A stretch of 29,044 nt of DNA from the IMG/VR virus record IMGVR_UViG_3300044956_000293, positions 1 to 29,044 of that record; one strand, given 5' to 3'. Positions 1 to 5,650 of the stretch are shown one piece after another. Under the pieces are notes generated by a model. It saw only the letters and a list, made by a program, of their open reading frames with translations, was not told the origin of the DNA and made no database searches. The stretch comes from a virus. Every line of letters begins with the position of its first letter. Position 1 is the first letter of the stretch. The position numbers and the translations under genes are program-made.

Positions 1-4
1 GATG

Positions 5-20
5 TGCTAAGATGCGCCCC
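5..20 (+). promoter_or_regulatory. Probable -10 region of the tRNA-Leu promoter
   Basis: An extended -10 element, TGC followed by TAAGAT (5-13), lies 16 bases before the tRNA and is followed by a GC-rich discriminator (14-20). This arrangement is typical of stable-RNA promoters under stringent control. The -35 box would fall outside the window, so only half of the promoter can be seen. Confidence 0.4.
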
Positions 21-29
21 TGCTATTGG

Positions 30-114
30 GCCTCTGTGGCGGAATTGGTAGACGCACTTGACTCAAAATCAAGCGCCGAAAGGCGTGCCGGTTCGATTCC
101 GGCCGGAGGCACCA
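30..114 (+). tRNA. tRNA-Leu, anticodon CAA
   Basis: A full cloverleaf can be drawn. The acceptor stem GCCTCTG (30-36) pairs with CGGAGGC (104-110), then comes discriminator A and an encoded CCA. The anticodon stem CTTGA/TCAAG closes a CTCAAAA loop with anticodon CAA, read as leucine UUG. A GCGCCG-type variable arm and the GTTCGATTCC T-arm are present, as expected for a class II tRNA of 85 nt. A phage integrase starts 180 bases downstream on the same strand, so the 3' half of this gene is the likely integration target and the left attachment core. This cannot be proven without the right end. The gene itself looks intact. Confidence 0.95.
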
Positions 115-145
115 AGCATACCCAACGCAGCACACCGCATTTCCC

Positions 146-179
146 CGCTTCCTGAGTAAAAACAATCACTTAGGAAGCG
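146..179. other. Inverted repeat in the attachment region
   Basis: Arms of about 12 bases (146-157 and 168-179, GCTTCCTGAGT against ACTTAGGAAGC) pair with one G-T mismatch around an A-rich 10-base loop. No T run follows, so it is a poor rho-independent terminator. It lies between the tRNA 3' end and the integrase, where binding sites for integrase or excisionase are expected. It may equally be a weak terminator for the tRNA. Confidence 0.45.
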
Positions 180-238
180 CGGCAGGCCGGAAGGCTCTCC
201 ACACCTTCCCGCACTTCACCGCTTTATCTCCCCACTCA

Positions 239-267
239 TTACGCACGTTTTACGCAATAATTACGCA
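239..267 (+). repeat. Three TTACGCA direct repeats, 11-bp spacing
   Basis: TTACGCA starts at 239, 250 and 261, exactly one helical turn apart, and ends 27 bases before the integrase start codon. Tandem short repeats on one helical face beside int are what arm-type integrase sites look like; lambda P'1-P'3 is the known precedent. The integrase here has an N-terminal region of the arm-binding kind. An operator controlling int is the alternative. Confidence 0.5.
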
Positions 268-293
268 CGGAACACTCAGCAGGAGTTTAAAGC

Positions 294-1304
294 GTGGCTT
301 CATATGCAAAGCGAGCGGGCGGCTGGCGGGCCCAGGTGGCGATTCAAGGCGTCCGAGACTCAAAAGTAATGTCAACGAAAGCCGAGGCGATCGCCTGGGC
401 GACGGCACGCGAGGCCGAAATCCGTGCCGGGAAGGCGAGCGGAATCCAGGTAGGGCGAACGGTTGGAGATGCCTTCGACCGCTACGAAAAGGAGGTCTCA
501 GCCACGAAGCGCGGACATCGGTTCGAGCTGCTTCGCCTCGCTGCGATCGGCAACTGGAAGATCCAGGAGAAGCCGTTCCGCGACATGAAACTCGTCGACG
601 CCACATCCGAGGTGCTGGGGAAGTGGCGCGACCACCGGCTAAACGCTGACAAGGTCAGCGGCTCAACGGTCAATCGCGAGCTCAACTTGCTGTCGAATGT
701 TTTTACAGTCGCAGCCAAGGAATGGAAGTGGATCTCAGCCAGCCCGACTACGGACGTGCGCCGCCCTAAGGATTCGGAGGCGCGCGATCGCCTGTACACC
801 GAGGACGAGATCGAGCGCATCTGCCTCGCCCTGGGCTTCGACCTGGACAACGAGCAGCTGGCCGCCACGGTCAGCCAGCGAGTTGCCGTCGCGTTCCTGT
901 TTGCGATCGAGACCGCCATGCGTGCCGGGGAAATCTGCGGCCTGCTGCCGCGTGACATCATCGGCCGCGTTGCCACGCTGACCGAGACGAAGAACGGAAC
1001 AAAGAGGAGAGTGCCGCTATCAAAGCGCGCGGTCGAGCTGCTCGAGCTGCTCCCTACTCCAGCGGAAGGCGCGACCATATTCGGGATTACGACCAAGTCG
1101 CTCGATACCCTGTTCCGCAAGGCGAAGACTCGCGCCGGGATTGAGGACGCTACCTTTCACGATTCACGCCACCTGGCCATCACCAGGCTGGCAAAGAAGC
1201 TGCACGTGCTCGACCTGGCGCGCATGGTCGGGCACCGCGATCTCAAACAGCTGCAGGTGTACTACAACGAAACCGCAGATGAGATTGCCAGCCGGCTAGA
1301 TTGA
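294..1304 (+). CDS. int: Prophage tyrosine integrase
   Basis: A 336-residue tyrosine recombinase that would insert and excise the prophage at the adjacent tRNA-Leu. Residues 1-45 (SYAKRAGGWRAQVAI, then a helix) fit an arm-type DNA-binding domain, 55-150 the SAM-like core-binding domain, and 165-336 the catalytic domain. Catalytic residues visible are R210 in TAMRAGEICGLL, a hairpin lysine near 233, H289 and R292 in HDSRH, H314 in MVGHRD and the nucleophile Y323. The length is normal and all active-site residues are present, so it should be functional. The start is GTG, chosen because AGGAG lies at 281-285, 8 bases upstream. It is read away from the tRNA, the usual arrangement for tRNA-integrated elements. 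No excisionase is recognisable nearby. Confidence 0.95.
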   Translation: MASYAKRAGGWRAQVAIQGVRDSKVMSTKAEAIAWATAREAEIRAGKASGIQVGRTVGDAFDRYEKEVSATKRGHRFELLRLAAIGNWKIQEKPFRDMKLVDATSEVLGKWRDHRLNADKVSGSTVNRELNLLSNVFTVAAKEWKWISASPTTDVRRPKDSEARDRLYTEDEIERICLALGFDLDNEQLAATVSQRVAVAFLFAIETAMRAGEICGLLPRDIIGRVATLTETKNGTKRRVPLSKRAVELLELLPTPAEGATIFGITTKSLDTLFRKAKTRAGIEDATFHDSRHLAITRLAKKLHVLDLARMVGHRDLKQLQVYYNETADEIASRLD

Positions 1305-1705
1305 GTTCTCCACAATCAATCCACACCAAGATATGGCGTGACGCCCCGAACTGCGTAAATTTTAAGCATTCAATAAAACCAGAGTTAGTGGTAGCTCACC
1401 GCATACTTCCGGTCAATTCAGGCGTGCGGGCTTGTCAACCCTGCGCACCAAAAAAAACAGAGAAAATTGAGAAGTTAATTACTTGCCGTGACCTACCTCA
1501 GGCCCTACAATTTGTGCCTAACTCTTGTGCAGGCACTAGATCTTGTGGTGTATTGCAGAAGGGAAAGGCGGGAGCAGTATGGTCGGCAAACCAGTACCTG
1601 CTCCCTAATCGACCCCGACCGCTTGAGAGGCGGCCCAGCATTTAGCTAGAAAGGTAGGGATCAGATATGACGAAAACTCATATAACCAGAAGAGTCTAGA
1701 GTTTC

Positions 1706-1734
1706 GTCCTGAAAACGGCTTGCGATTTCAGGAC
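1706..1734 (+). other. Hairpin 1 in the leader of the DUF2622-like gene
   Basis: GTCCTGAAA (1706-1714) and TTTCAGGAC (1726-1734) form a perfect 9-bp stem with an 11-base loop. No T run follows. With the next hairpin it makes a structured leader about 100 bases upstream of the small gene at 1806. Confidence 0.5.
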
Positions 1735-1751
1735 TCCATTCTATGCGATTC

Positions 1752-1781
1752 ATTTGTTCATTGGTATGCCGGTGAACAAAT
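1752..1781 (+). other. Hairpin 2 in the leader of the DUF2622-like gene
   Basis: ATTTGTTCA (1752-1760) pairs perfectly with TGAACAAAT (1773-1781). The inner bases TTGG/CCGG extend the stem to 13 pairs with two G-U wobbles and a 4-base loop. It ends 13 bases before the AGGGAG ribosome-binding site, so it could influence translation or stabilise the message. Confidence 0.55.
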
Positions 1782-1805
1782 CCACACACATATAGGGAGT
1801 TTAGA

Positions 1806-2087
1806 ATGACTATGTACAATGTCCGTGTTGTATTACATGAGGCTAGCTGGGCCGACTACGTTAAGCTCGCCGACAACCTCGCCCTTCAAGGTATTACCGA
1901 TGTGCTTGTTGCTGATGATGGCCGTCGTTATAAGATGACTCCAGGTGATTACAACTACACTGGGACCGCTACCCAGCAGCAGGTATTCAACTCGGCACAG
2001 ACCGCGGCAAACTCAACCGGGAAGCGTAACGCGGTTGTAGTTAGCCAAGTTATAAGCCGTACGTGGGCTGGGCTACCTCTGGCTTAA
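1806..2087 (+). CDS. Small DUF2622/GhoS-like protein
   Basis: A 93-residue soluble protein. Its plan, MYNVRVVLHEASWADYVKLA then a GITDVLVADDGRRYKM strand pair, a YNYTG turn, an alanine-rich helix, TGKRNAVVVS and a closing RTWAGL, matches from memory the DUF2622 family of small enterobacterial and prophage proteins. These are often annotated as GhoS-like, after the type V antitoxin GhoS, an endoribonuclease that cleaves ghoT mRNA. No GhoT-like small membrane toxin is visible beside it, so a toxin-antitoxin role is not supported here. The start is ATG with AGGGAG at 1794-1799, 6 bases upstream. It stands alone between a structured leader and a strong hairpin terminator, the typical form of a moron gene. 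Gene call firm, family moderate, function unknown. Confidence 0.75.
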   Translation: MTMYNVRVVLHEASWADYVKLADNLALQGITDVLVADDGRRYKMTPGDYNYTGTATQQQVFNSAQTAANSTGKRNAVVVSQVISRTWAGLPLA

Positions 2088-2098
2088 TGCAGATACTC

Positions 2099-2126
2099 AA
2101 GGGCGCTTCGGCGCCCTTGCCGTTTA
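2099..2126 (+). terminator. Hairpin terminator after the DUF2622-like gene
   Basis: AAGGGCGC (2099-2106) and GCGCCCTT (2111-2118) form a perfect 8-bp stem capped by a TTCG tetraloop, followed by a short T-containing tail (GCCGTTT). The stem is strong and the T tract weak. It begins 12 bases past the stop codon. Confidence 0.7.
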
Positions 2127-2208
2127 AGCGGCAATTCTTCTGGAACAAACTGATTGCTTTGACATTAATACCAGATGATGACAACTCAACCGACACATCA
2201 AGCAACCC

Positions 2209-2571
2209 ATGTTCATCGAGAGACTGCAACATCCCACCATCGAGTTTGATCCTGATGCTGGCCAGGAGCTACCGACCCTGGTGCATTACTTCAGCGACCG
2301 GGCCGATCCATTCAAGACGGTGCTGCCGCTGCTGATCGAGGGCTCCGGCCAGGATCAGGAGCGAGTCCTTGTCATCGCTTCGCCGCTCAGCGAGCTCATC
2401 GATGAGACGCTTCGGCTGCACCGTCAGCCCGACTTCGTTGACCAGGTAGTCGTCGACCGCAAGCACCGGCCCTTCTTCGAGGCAGTCAGGCTCTCGTTGA
2501 CTGAAGCGATAGCGAAGATTGACCAGATCCAGTTCGCAGCCATCGAGGACGAGGAAGAGGACGACGCCTGA
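2209..2571 (+). CDS. Hypothetical acidic protein
   Basis: A 120-residue protein that I do not recognise. It has a predicted mixed alpha/beta body (VLPLLIEGS, ERVLVIASPL, a helix from SELIDETLRL, VDQVVVDRKHRPF, then a long helix) and ends in a very acidic tail, EDEEEDDA. There is no signal peptide or membrane segment. The ATG at 2209 has no clear Shine-Dalgarno sequence, so the start is uncertain. It lies between the terminator of the previous gene and the promoter-like sequence of the PH-domain gene and looks like an independent accessory gene. Its codon use resembles the GC-rich prophage genes more than the preceding small gene does. Confidence 0.6.
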   Translation: MFIERLQHPTIEFDPDAGQELPTLVHYFSDRADPFKTVLPLLIEGSGQDQERVLVIASPLSELIDETLRLHRQPDFVDQVVVDRKHRPFFEAVRLSLTEAIAKIDQIQFAAIEDEEEDDA

Positions 2572-2632
2572 CCGGGTCGGCGTGATCCGTTGTAAGGATG
2601 CTATGCGAGCAGTATGAAGCCCTTGATGTTAG

Positions 2633-2660
2633 TTGTTGCCTTCAGTTAATCATGTATGAT
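2633..2660 (+). promoter_or_regulatory. Candidate promoter of the PH-domain gene
   Basis: TTGTTG (2633-2638) and TATGAT (2655-2660) are separated by 16 bases in an AT-rich stretch, 31 bases before the chosen start codon. This is a reasonable sigma-70 match and would give the following gene its own transcription unit, closed by the terminator at 3129-3158. Confidence 0.4.
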
Positions 2661-2691
2661 TTTCGGCATTACAACTATTAGGGGTTTTGAA

Positions 2692-3123
2692 ATGGGATCG
2701 TACGTTAACCGCAACTTGGCCGGCGATGAGAAGGTAGTCTACGAAGCGAAGGTTTCGTGGGTCTCTCAGTGGTTCTTGTTCTTGCTGGGCCTGCTCACCA
2801 TTGGCCTCATGGGCCTTGGCTTGGTATTTATCGCTGTCGCCGTGATCAACGTTATCACGACGGAACTGGTCATCACCAACAAGCGCGTGATCGCGAAGTT
2901 CGGCCTGATCAGCCGCAAGACGGTCGAGCTCAAGAACAGCAAGGTTGAGAGCGTCCAGGTTGACCAGTCGATCATGGGTCGCCTGCTGAACTTCGGCAGC
3001 ATCGTTGTTTCCGGCGCCGGCGGCCCGCAGGCCCCGATTCCGAACATTTCGGCACCTTTGCAGTTCAGGTCAAAGCTGAACGAGATGACTGAGGAGCGGG
3101 AACCTCAGCGCGCTGCAGCGTAA
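2692..3123 (+). CDS. Membrane-anchored bacterial PH-domain protein
   Basis: A 143-residue protein of the bPH2 (YdbS/YdbT-like) type. Residues 24-53 form one long hydrophobic hairpin or paired membrane segment (WVSQWFLFLLGLLTIGLMGL onward). Residues 56-130 show the family pattern: TELVITNKRVIAKFG, then GLISRKTVELKNSKVESV and a DQSIMGRLLNFGSIVV strand-helix-strand end. Such domains sit at the cytoplasmic membrane; their ligands are mostly unknown. The start at 2692 is preferred over an in-frame ATG at 2656 because AGGGG lies 7-8 bases before it and the family begins near here. It has its own promoter-like sequence and a perfect terminator, so it behaves as a single-gene moron. A role in host envelope physiology or superinfection is possible, but nothing in the sequence shows it. 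Confidence 0.8.
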   Translation: MGSYVNRNLAGDEKVVYEAKVSWVSQWFLFLLGLLTIGLMGLGLVFIAVAVINVITTELVITNKRVIAKFGLISRKTVELKNSKVESVQVDQSIMGRLLNFGSIVVSGAGGPQAPIPNISAPLQFRSKLNEMTEEREPQRAAA

Positions 3124-3128
3124 GCAAA

Positions 3129-3158
3129 AAGGGCCAGCACTGCTGGCCCTTCTCTTTT
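3129..3158 (+). terminator. Rho-independent terminator after the PH-domain gene
   Basis: GGGCCAGC (3131-3138), loop ACT, and GCTGGCCC (3142-3149) form a perfect GC-rich stem extended by A-T pairs, followed by TTCTCTTTT. An A run precedes the stem, so it may work in both directions. Confidence 0.9.
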
Positions 3159-3268
3159 GGGCAGGCAATGACGGGCTGCTGATCCAGCTGAGCCCTATTC
3201 TTGACGCCAGATAACTTGCAGTAAACCCAACCCTGCGACGATGCCCCAACAACCATATAGGAGGCATC

Positions 3269-3763
3269 ATGGCAACCGACGCATATCTGCAAATCGACGG
3301 CATCAAAGGCGAATCGGCCGACAGCGGCCACCAGGGCTGGATCGAGCTGACGTCAACCCACTGGGGCGTCACCCAACCCACAATCAACAGCAAATCCACC
3401 GGCGGCGGCCACACGGCCGGCCACTGCGAACACCGCACCATGTCGCTTACCAAGTTGGCCGACATGGCCTCGCCGCTCCTCATGCAGCACTGCTCGATGG
3501 GCAAGACCATCCCGAAGGCCAAGCTGGAATTCATGCGCGCCGATGGCGACGGCAAGCGGGTGAAGTATTACCAGGTCGAACTGGAGAACGTACTGGTGTC
3601 CCACATGGACCAGATCTTGCAGGACGGCGGTGGCCTGCTCCAGGATGAGATCGGCCTGTGCTTCTCGAAGGTCAAGTGGACCTACACCCACCAGGCGATT
3701 CGCGGCGGCGCCAATGGCAGCACGTCTGGCGGCTGGGATCTCGCGGCCAAGAAATGCGCGTAG
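3269..3763 (+). CDS. hcp: Hcp-family type VI secretion protein
   Basis: A 164-residue Hcp1-family protein. Hcp hexamer rings stack into the T6SS inner tube and carry small effectors in their lumen. The N-terminus MATDAYLQIDGIKGESADSG, the WIELTSTHWGVTQP strand, the central LTKLADMASPLLMQHC segment and IPKAKLEFMR are characteristic, and the length is that of a plain Hcp without C-terminal extension. An ideal AGGAGG (3259-3264) lies 4 bases before the ATG. TTGACG at 3201-3206 could be a -35 box, though its -10 is poor. No other T6SS structural genes are in the window, so this is an orphan Hcp that would need a host T6SS. It begins a three-gene unit with an endopeptidase and a secreted protein, the standard carrier, effector and immunity order. 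A phage tail-tube origin is possible through the shared fold, but the family match is to Hcp. Confidence 0.9.
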   Translation: MATDAYLQIDGIKGESADSGHQGWIELTSTHWGVTQPTINSKSTGGGHTAGHCEHRTMSLTKLADMASPLLMQHCSMGKTIPKAKLEFMRADGDGKRVKYYQVELENVLVSHMDQILQDGGGLLQDEIGLCFSKVKWTYTHQAIRGGANGSTSGGWDLAAKKCA

Positions 3764-3772
3764 GGGTCGGCC

Positions 3773-4285
3773 ATGGTCGTACCAATTCAGCCAAGGGGCG
3801 AGAAGAGGTGGTTCATGCTGCCTCAGGCGCCCGAGCAGGCGGGCTATTATGTATACGGGAACGTGAGAGGCGTCGCCGGCACCGGCCATCTAGCGCAGTA
3901 CGCACACGCCAACATGCTGTCGGTGATCTTCTGGGTCGAGCGGGAGTGGCAGGCGGTCGATGACCGTAAATTCGGAATCGGAAACATCAGCGTCTCCGAT
4001 GGATCGAAATACGACCACGGCACGCATATGAACGGCATCGAAATGGACATCCGGCCGGTTCGTCGGGACAAGATGGTTGGCCAAGCCGCCACATGCGACT
4101 ACCGGGACAAGCCGATCTACGACCAGGCCGCCACCATCAAGCTGGTCAAAATCTTCCTGCAGCATCCCAAGGTGCTGACCATCCTCTTCAATGATGTGGA
4201 AGTCCAGAAGGCTTGCGGGCCGCGCGTTAAGTCCTGGAAGAAGCATAACGACCATCTACACATCAAAGTCTTGGAGCACCCATGA
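3773..4285 (+). CDS. MepA-like murein endopeptidase, probable T6SS effector
   Basis: A 170-residue protein with the zinc-binding pattern of MepA-like (peptidase M74/LAS) murein endopeptidases. H85 and D92 form HxxxxxxD in DHGTHMNGIEMD, and H161/H163 form HxH in HNDHLHIKV; H85, D92 and H163 are the likely zinc ligands. Such enzymes cut peptidoglycan peptide cross-links. There is no signal peptide, so it would reach the periplasm only by injection through T6SS or by lysis. It starts 9 bases after hcp with AGGGG before the ATG and overlaps the next gene by ATGA. The Hcp gene upstream and an exported small protein downstream argue for an interbacterial effector with cognate immunity. A second phage endolysin is the alternative, less likely because a complete lysis cassette is present elsewhere. 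Toxicity is inferred. Confidence 0.8.
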   Translation: MVVPIQPRGEKRWFMLPQAPEQAGYYVYGNVRGVAGTGHLAQYAHANMLSVIFWVEREWQAVDDRKFGIGNISVSDGSKYDHGTHMNGIEMDIRPVRRDKMVGQAATCDYRDKPIYDQAATIKLVKIFLQHPKVLTILFNDVEVQKACGPRVKSWKKHNDHLHIKVLEHP

Positions 4286-4659
4286 ACCCTCGCCTAATGG
4301 CCCTTATTAGCGCGCTCGCCCTGCTGCCGGCACACGCTGCCGATGGAACGAAGGAGAACCGCCGGTATCTGGCAAAGCCGCTGACAGGCGACTACTACGT
4401 GTACGGTGGAAGCCCCGGCGACTCTACCCCGCCCACGGCGAACGACCGAAAGGTCTCGTTCATGCTGACAGGGCCGCTGGCAAAAGAACTGTTTGACCAT
4501 ATCGGCAGGGATGCCAAGACCGAATGCAAGCCCAGCCCCGACTACCGGGAAAGGCGTCGAGGGGACCTTACCTGCTCCTGGACCAAAGTGCACGGCCATT
4601 CTTGCTACTTCGGCCTCGATGGGAAAAACGGGAAGAGCATGGACGACTACGACTGCTGA
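4282..4659 (+). CDS. Periplasmic immunity protein, probable
   Basis: A 125-residue protein with a clear Sec signal peptide (MNPRLMALISALALLPAHA, cleavage after AHA). The mature part has four cysteines (C82, C98, C108, C125) suited to disulfides in the periplasm. The first part carries GDYYVYGG and DRKVSFMLTGPLAKELFDHI; the second ends in SCYFGLDGKNGKS. From memory, proteins of this pattern recur beside endopeptidase-type T6SS effectors, though I cannot name the family securely. The start overlaps the effector stop by 4 bases (ATGA), which couples the two products as expected for toxin and antidote. Its periplasmic address matches the compartment where a murein endopeptidase would act. Gene and export are well supported; immunity is inferred. 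Confidence 0.75.
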   Translation: MNPRLMALISALALLPAHAADGTKENRRYLAKPLTGDYYVYGGSPGDSTPPTANDRKVSFMLTGPLAKELFDHIGRDAKTECKPSPDYRERRRGDLTCSWTKVHGHSCYFGLDGKNGKSMDDYDC

Positions 4660-4666
4660 TCCTCCA

Positions 4667-4694
4667 GCTGCTGTGCAGACGTCTGCACAGCAGC
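4667..4694. repeat. 28-bp perfect palindrome between convergent genes
   Basis: GCTGCTGTGCAGAC (4667-4680) is followed at once by its exact reverse complement (4681-4694). It fills the 43-base gap between the convergent immunity and methyltransferase genes. No T run follows on either strand, so it could be a bidirectional rho-assisted terminator or a protein-binding site. Its centre contains the 13-base word GTGCAGACGTCTG (4673-4685), also found at 11346-11358 and 20348-20360. Confidence 0.65.
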
Positions 4695-4702
4695 ATCCAG
4701 CC

Positions 4703-5491
4703 TTAGAACAGCCCAGCCGGCTCTGCAGCCCTATCCCAGCTATAAATGATCACCTCGGAACGGTCAACGCTCTTCCCCGCTCCACCTACGATGTAGGTGA
4801 TCGGTACAGTGTCCATCTGGAAGCGCGCAAAGATGCGCCGGATCTCGGGGTGGTCGTTGAGGCTGATAATCGCCTTGCCCTTGAGCCGGCCGAGCAGCTC
4901 GGCCATCTTTTCGTACTCCTGCAGCGGGAAGTCGACGCCGTACCCTTCCGTCTCCCAGTACGGTGGATCCAGGTAGAAAAGCGTGTGCGGCCGGTCGTAC
5001 CGCTCCATCAGCTTGAACCAGTCCATGTTCTCGATGTAGGTGCCGGACAGCCGCAAATGGGCGGCCGACAGGTTCTCCTCGAGGCGCAGCAGGTTGACCG
5101 GCGGTTGCGTCGTCGCCGTGCCCCAGTTCTGCCCGTCGACCTTGCCACCAAAGGCATGCTGCTGCAGGTAGAAGAACCGAACCGCTCGCTGGATGTCGGT
5201 CAGCGTATCCGGCGGCGTCGCCTGGTGCCACTTGAACACCTCGCGGCTGGACAGCGCGTACTTGAAGTGCCGCACAAACTCCTCGAGATGGTTTTGCACC
5301 ACGCGATACAGACGCACCAGCTCGCCGTTGATGTCGTTGATGACCTCGACGCGGGCTGGCGGCCGCAGGAAGTACAACGCGGCGCCGCCGGCGAAAACCT
5401 CGACGTAGCACTCGTGCGCTGGGAATTGCGGGATGATGTAGTCGGCCAGGCGACGCTTGCCGCCGAGCCAGGGAATGATTGGGTTTGCCAT
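4703..5491 (-). CDS. D12-class DNA adenine N6-methyltransferase
   Basis: A 262-residue Dam-like (MT-A alpha group, D12) enzyme that would transfer methyl from S-adenosylmethionine to adenine N6 in a short DNA site. Motif X is PWLGGKRRL (7-15), motif I FAGGAALYF (33-41), and the catalytic motif IV is DPPYW (175-179). The length is normal for the class. It is the last gene of the leftward late block, after Rz. No restriction enzyme is adjacent, so it is probably an orphan phage methylase that protects phage DNA or alters regulation. The ATG at 5491 has TAAGG 7 bases upstream. The recognition site cannot be read from the sequence; GATC is only the commonest for the family. Confidence 0.93.
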   Translation of the reverse strand: MANPIIPWLGGKRRLADYIIPQFPAHECYVEVFAGGAALYFLRPPARVEVINDINGELVRLYRVVQNHLEEFVRHFKYALSSREVFKWHQATPPDTLTDIQRAVRFFYLQQHAFGGKVDGQNWGTATTQPPVNLLRLEENLSAAHLRLSGTYIENMDWFKLMERYDRPHTLFYLDPPYWETEGYGVDFPLQEYEKMAELLGRLKGKAIISLNDHPEIRRIFARFQMDTVPITYIVGGAGKSVDRSEVIIYSWDRAAEPAGLF

Positions 5492-5597
5492 TTGTAAACC
5501 TTAGTTTTACTTTTGAGTAATCGCTGTGCTAGACTCAGCCCGCCTTCCGGAAGGTGGCAGAGCCTTGCTCGGTTCACTGGCCTGTTCAGTGGATTGA

Positions 5598-5631
5598 GGC
5601 CGGCGTTGGTTGTTCGCGCAACCGGCGCCGG
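5598..5631. other. Long hairpin between Rz and the methyltransferase
   Basis: Arms 5598-5612 and 5619-5631 can form about 13 pairs, two of them G-T, around a TTCGCG loop, within the 160-base gap 5492-5650. The minus-strand transcript has no T run after it; on the plus strand TCTTTTT follows about 8 bases later. It may slow or process the late transcript before the methyltransferase. I see no other gene in this gap. Confidence 0.45.
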
Positions 5632-5650
5632 CGCCCTGTCTTTTTGCGCG

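Larger units (their letters stand above)
1305..1805. other. Gene-poor region between int and the accessory genes
   Basis: About 500 bases of lower GC than the surroundings. The only sizeable reading frame (1301-1645) needs a TTG start overlapping the int stop, has no ribosome-binding site and an odd Cys/Pro/Arg-rich composition, so I do not call it. The last 100 bases carry two hairpins (1706-1734 and 1752-1781) and the binding site of the next gene. A promoter for that gene must lie here, but no convincing -35/-10 pair stands out. Confidence 0.6.

Noticed and set aside
250-606. 118-residue minus-strand reading frame across the integrase start
   Set aside because: It covers the integrase start region in antisense and has low-complexity Ser/Arg/Pro composition.
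1301-1645. 114-residue plus-strand reading frame after the integrase
   Set aside because: It needs a TTG start overlapping the int stop, has no ribosome-binding site, has odd composition and no recognisable domain; more likely untranslated DNA.
3773-4285. MepA-like gene as the main phage endolysin
   Set aside because: A complete holin, GH73 lysin and spanin set exists at 5651-7061 on the other strand; this gene is coupled to an exported small protein and follows hcp.
4493-5497. 334-residue plus-strand reading frame
   Set aside because: It runs antisense through the adenine methyltransferase, whose motifs are intact on the minus strand.
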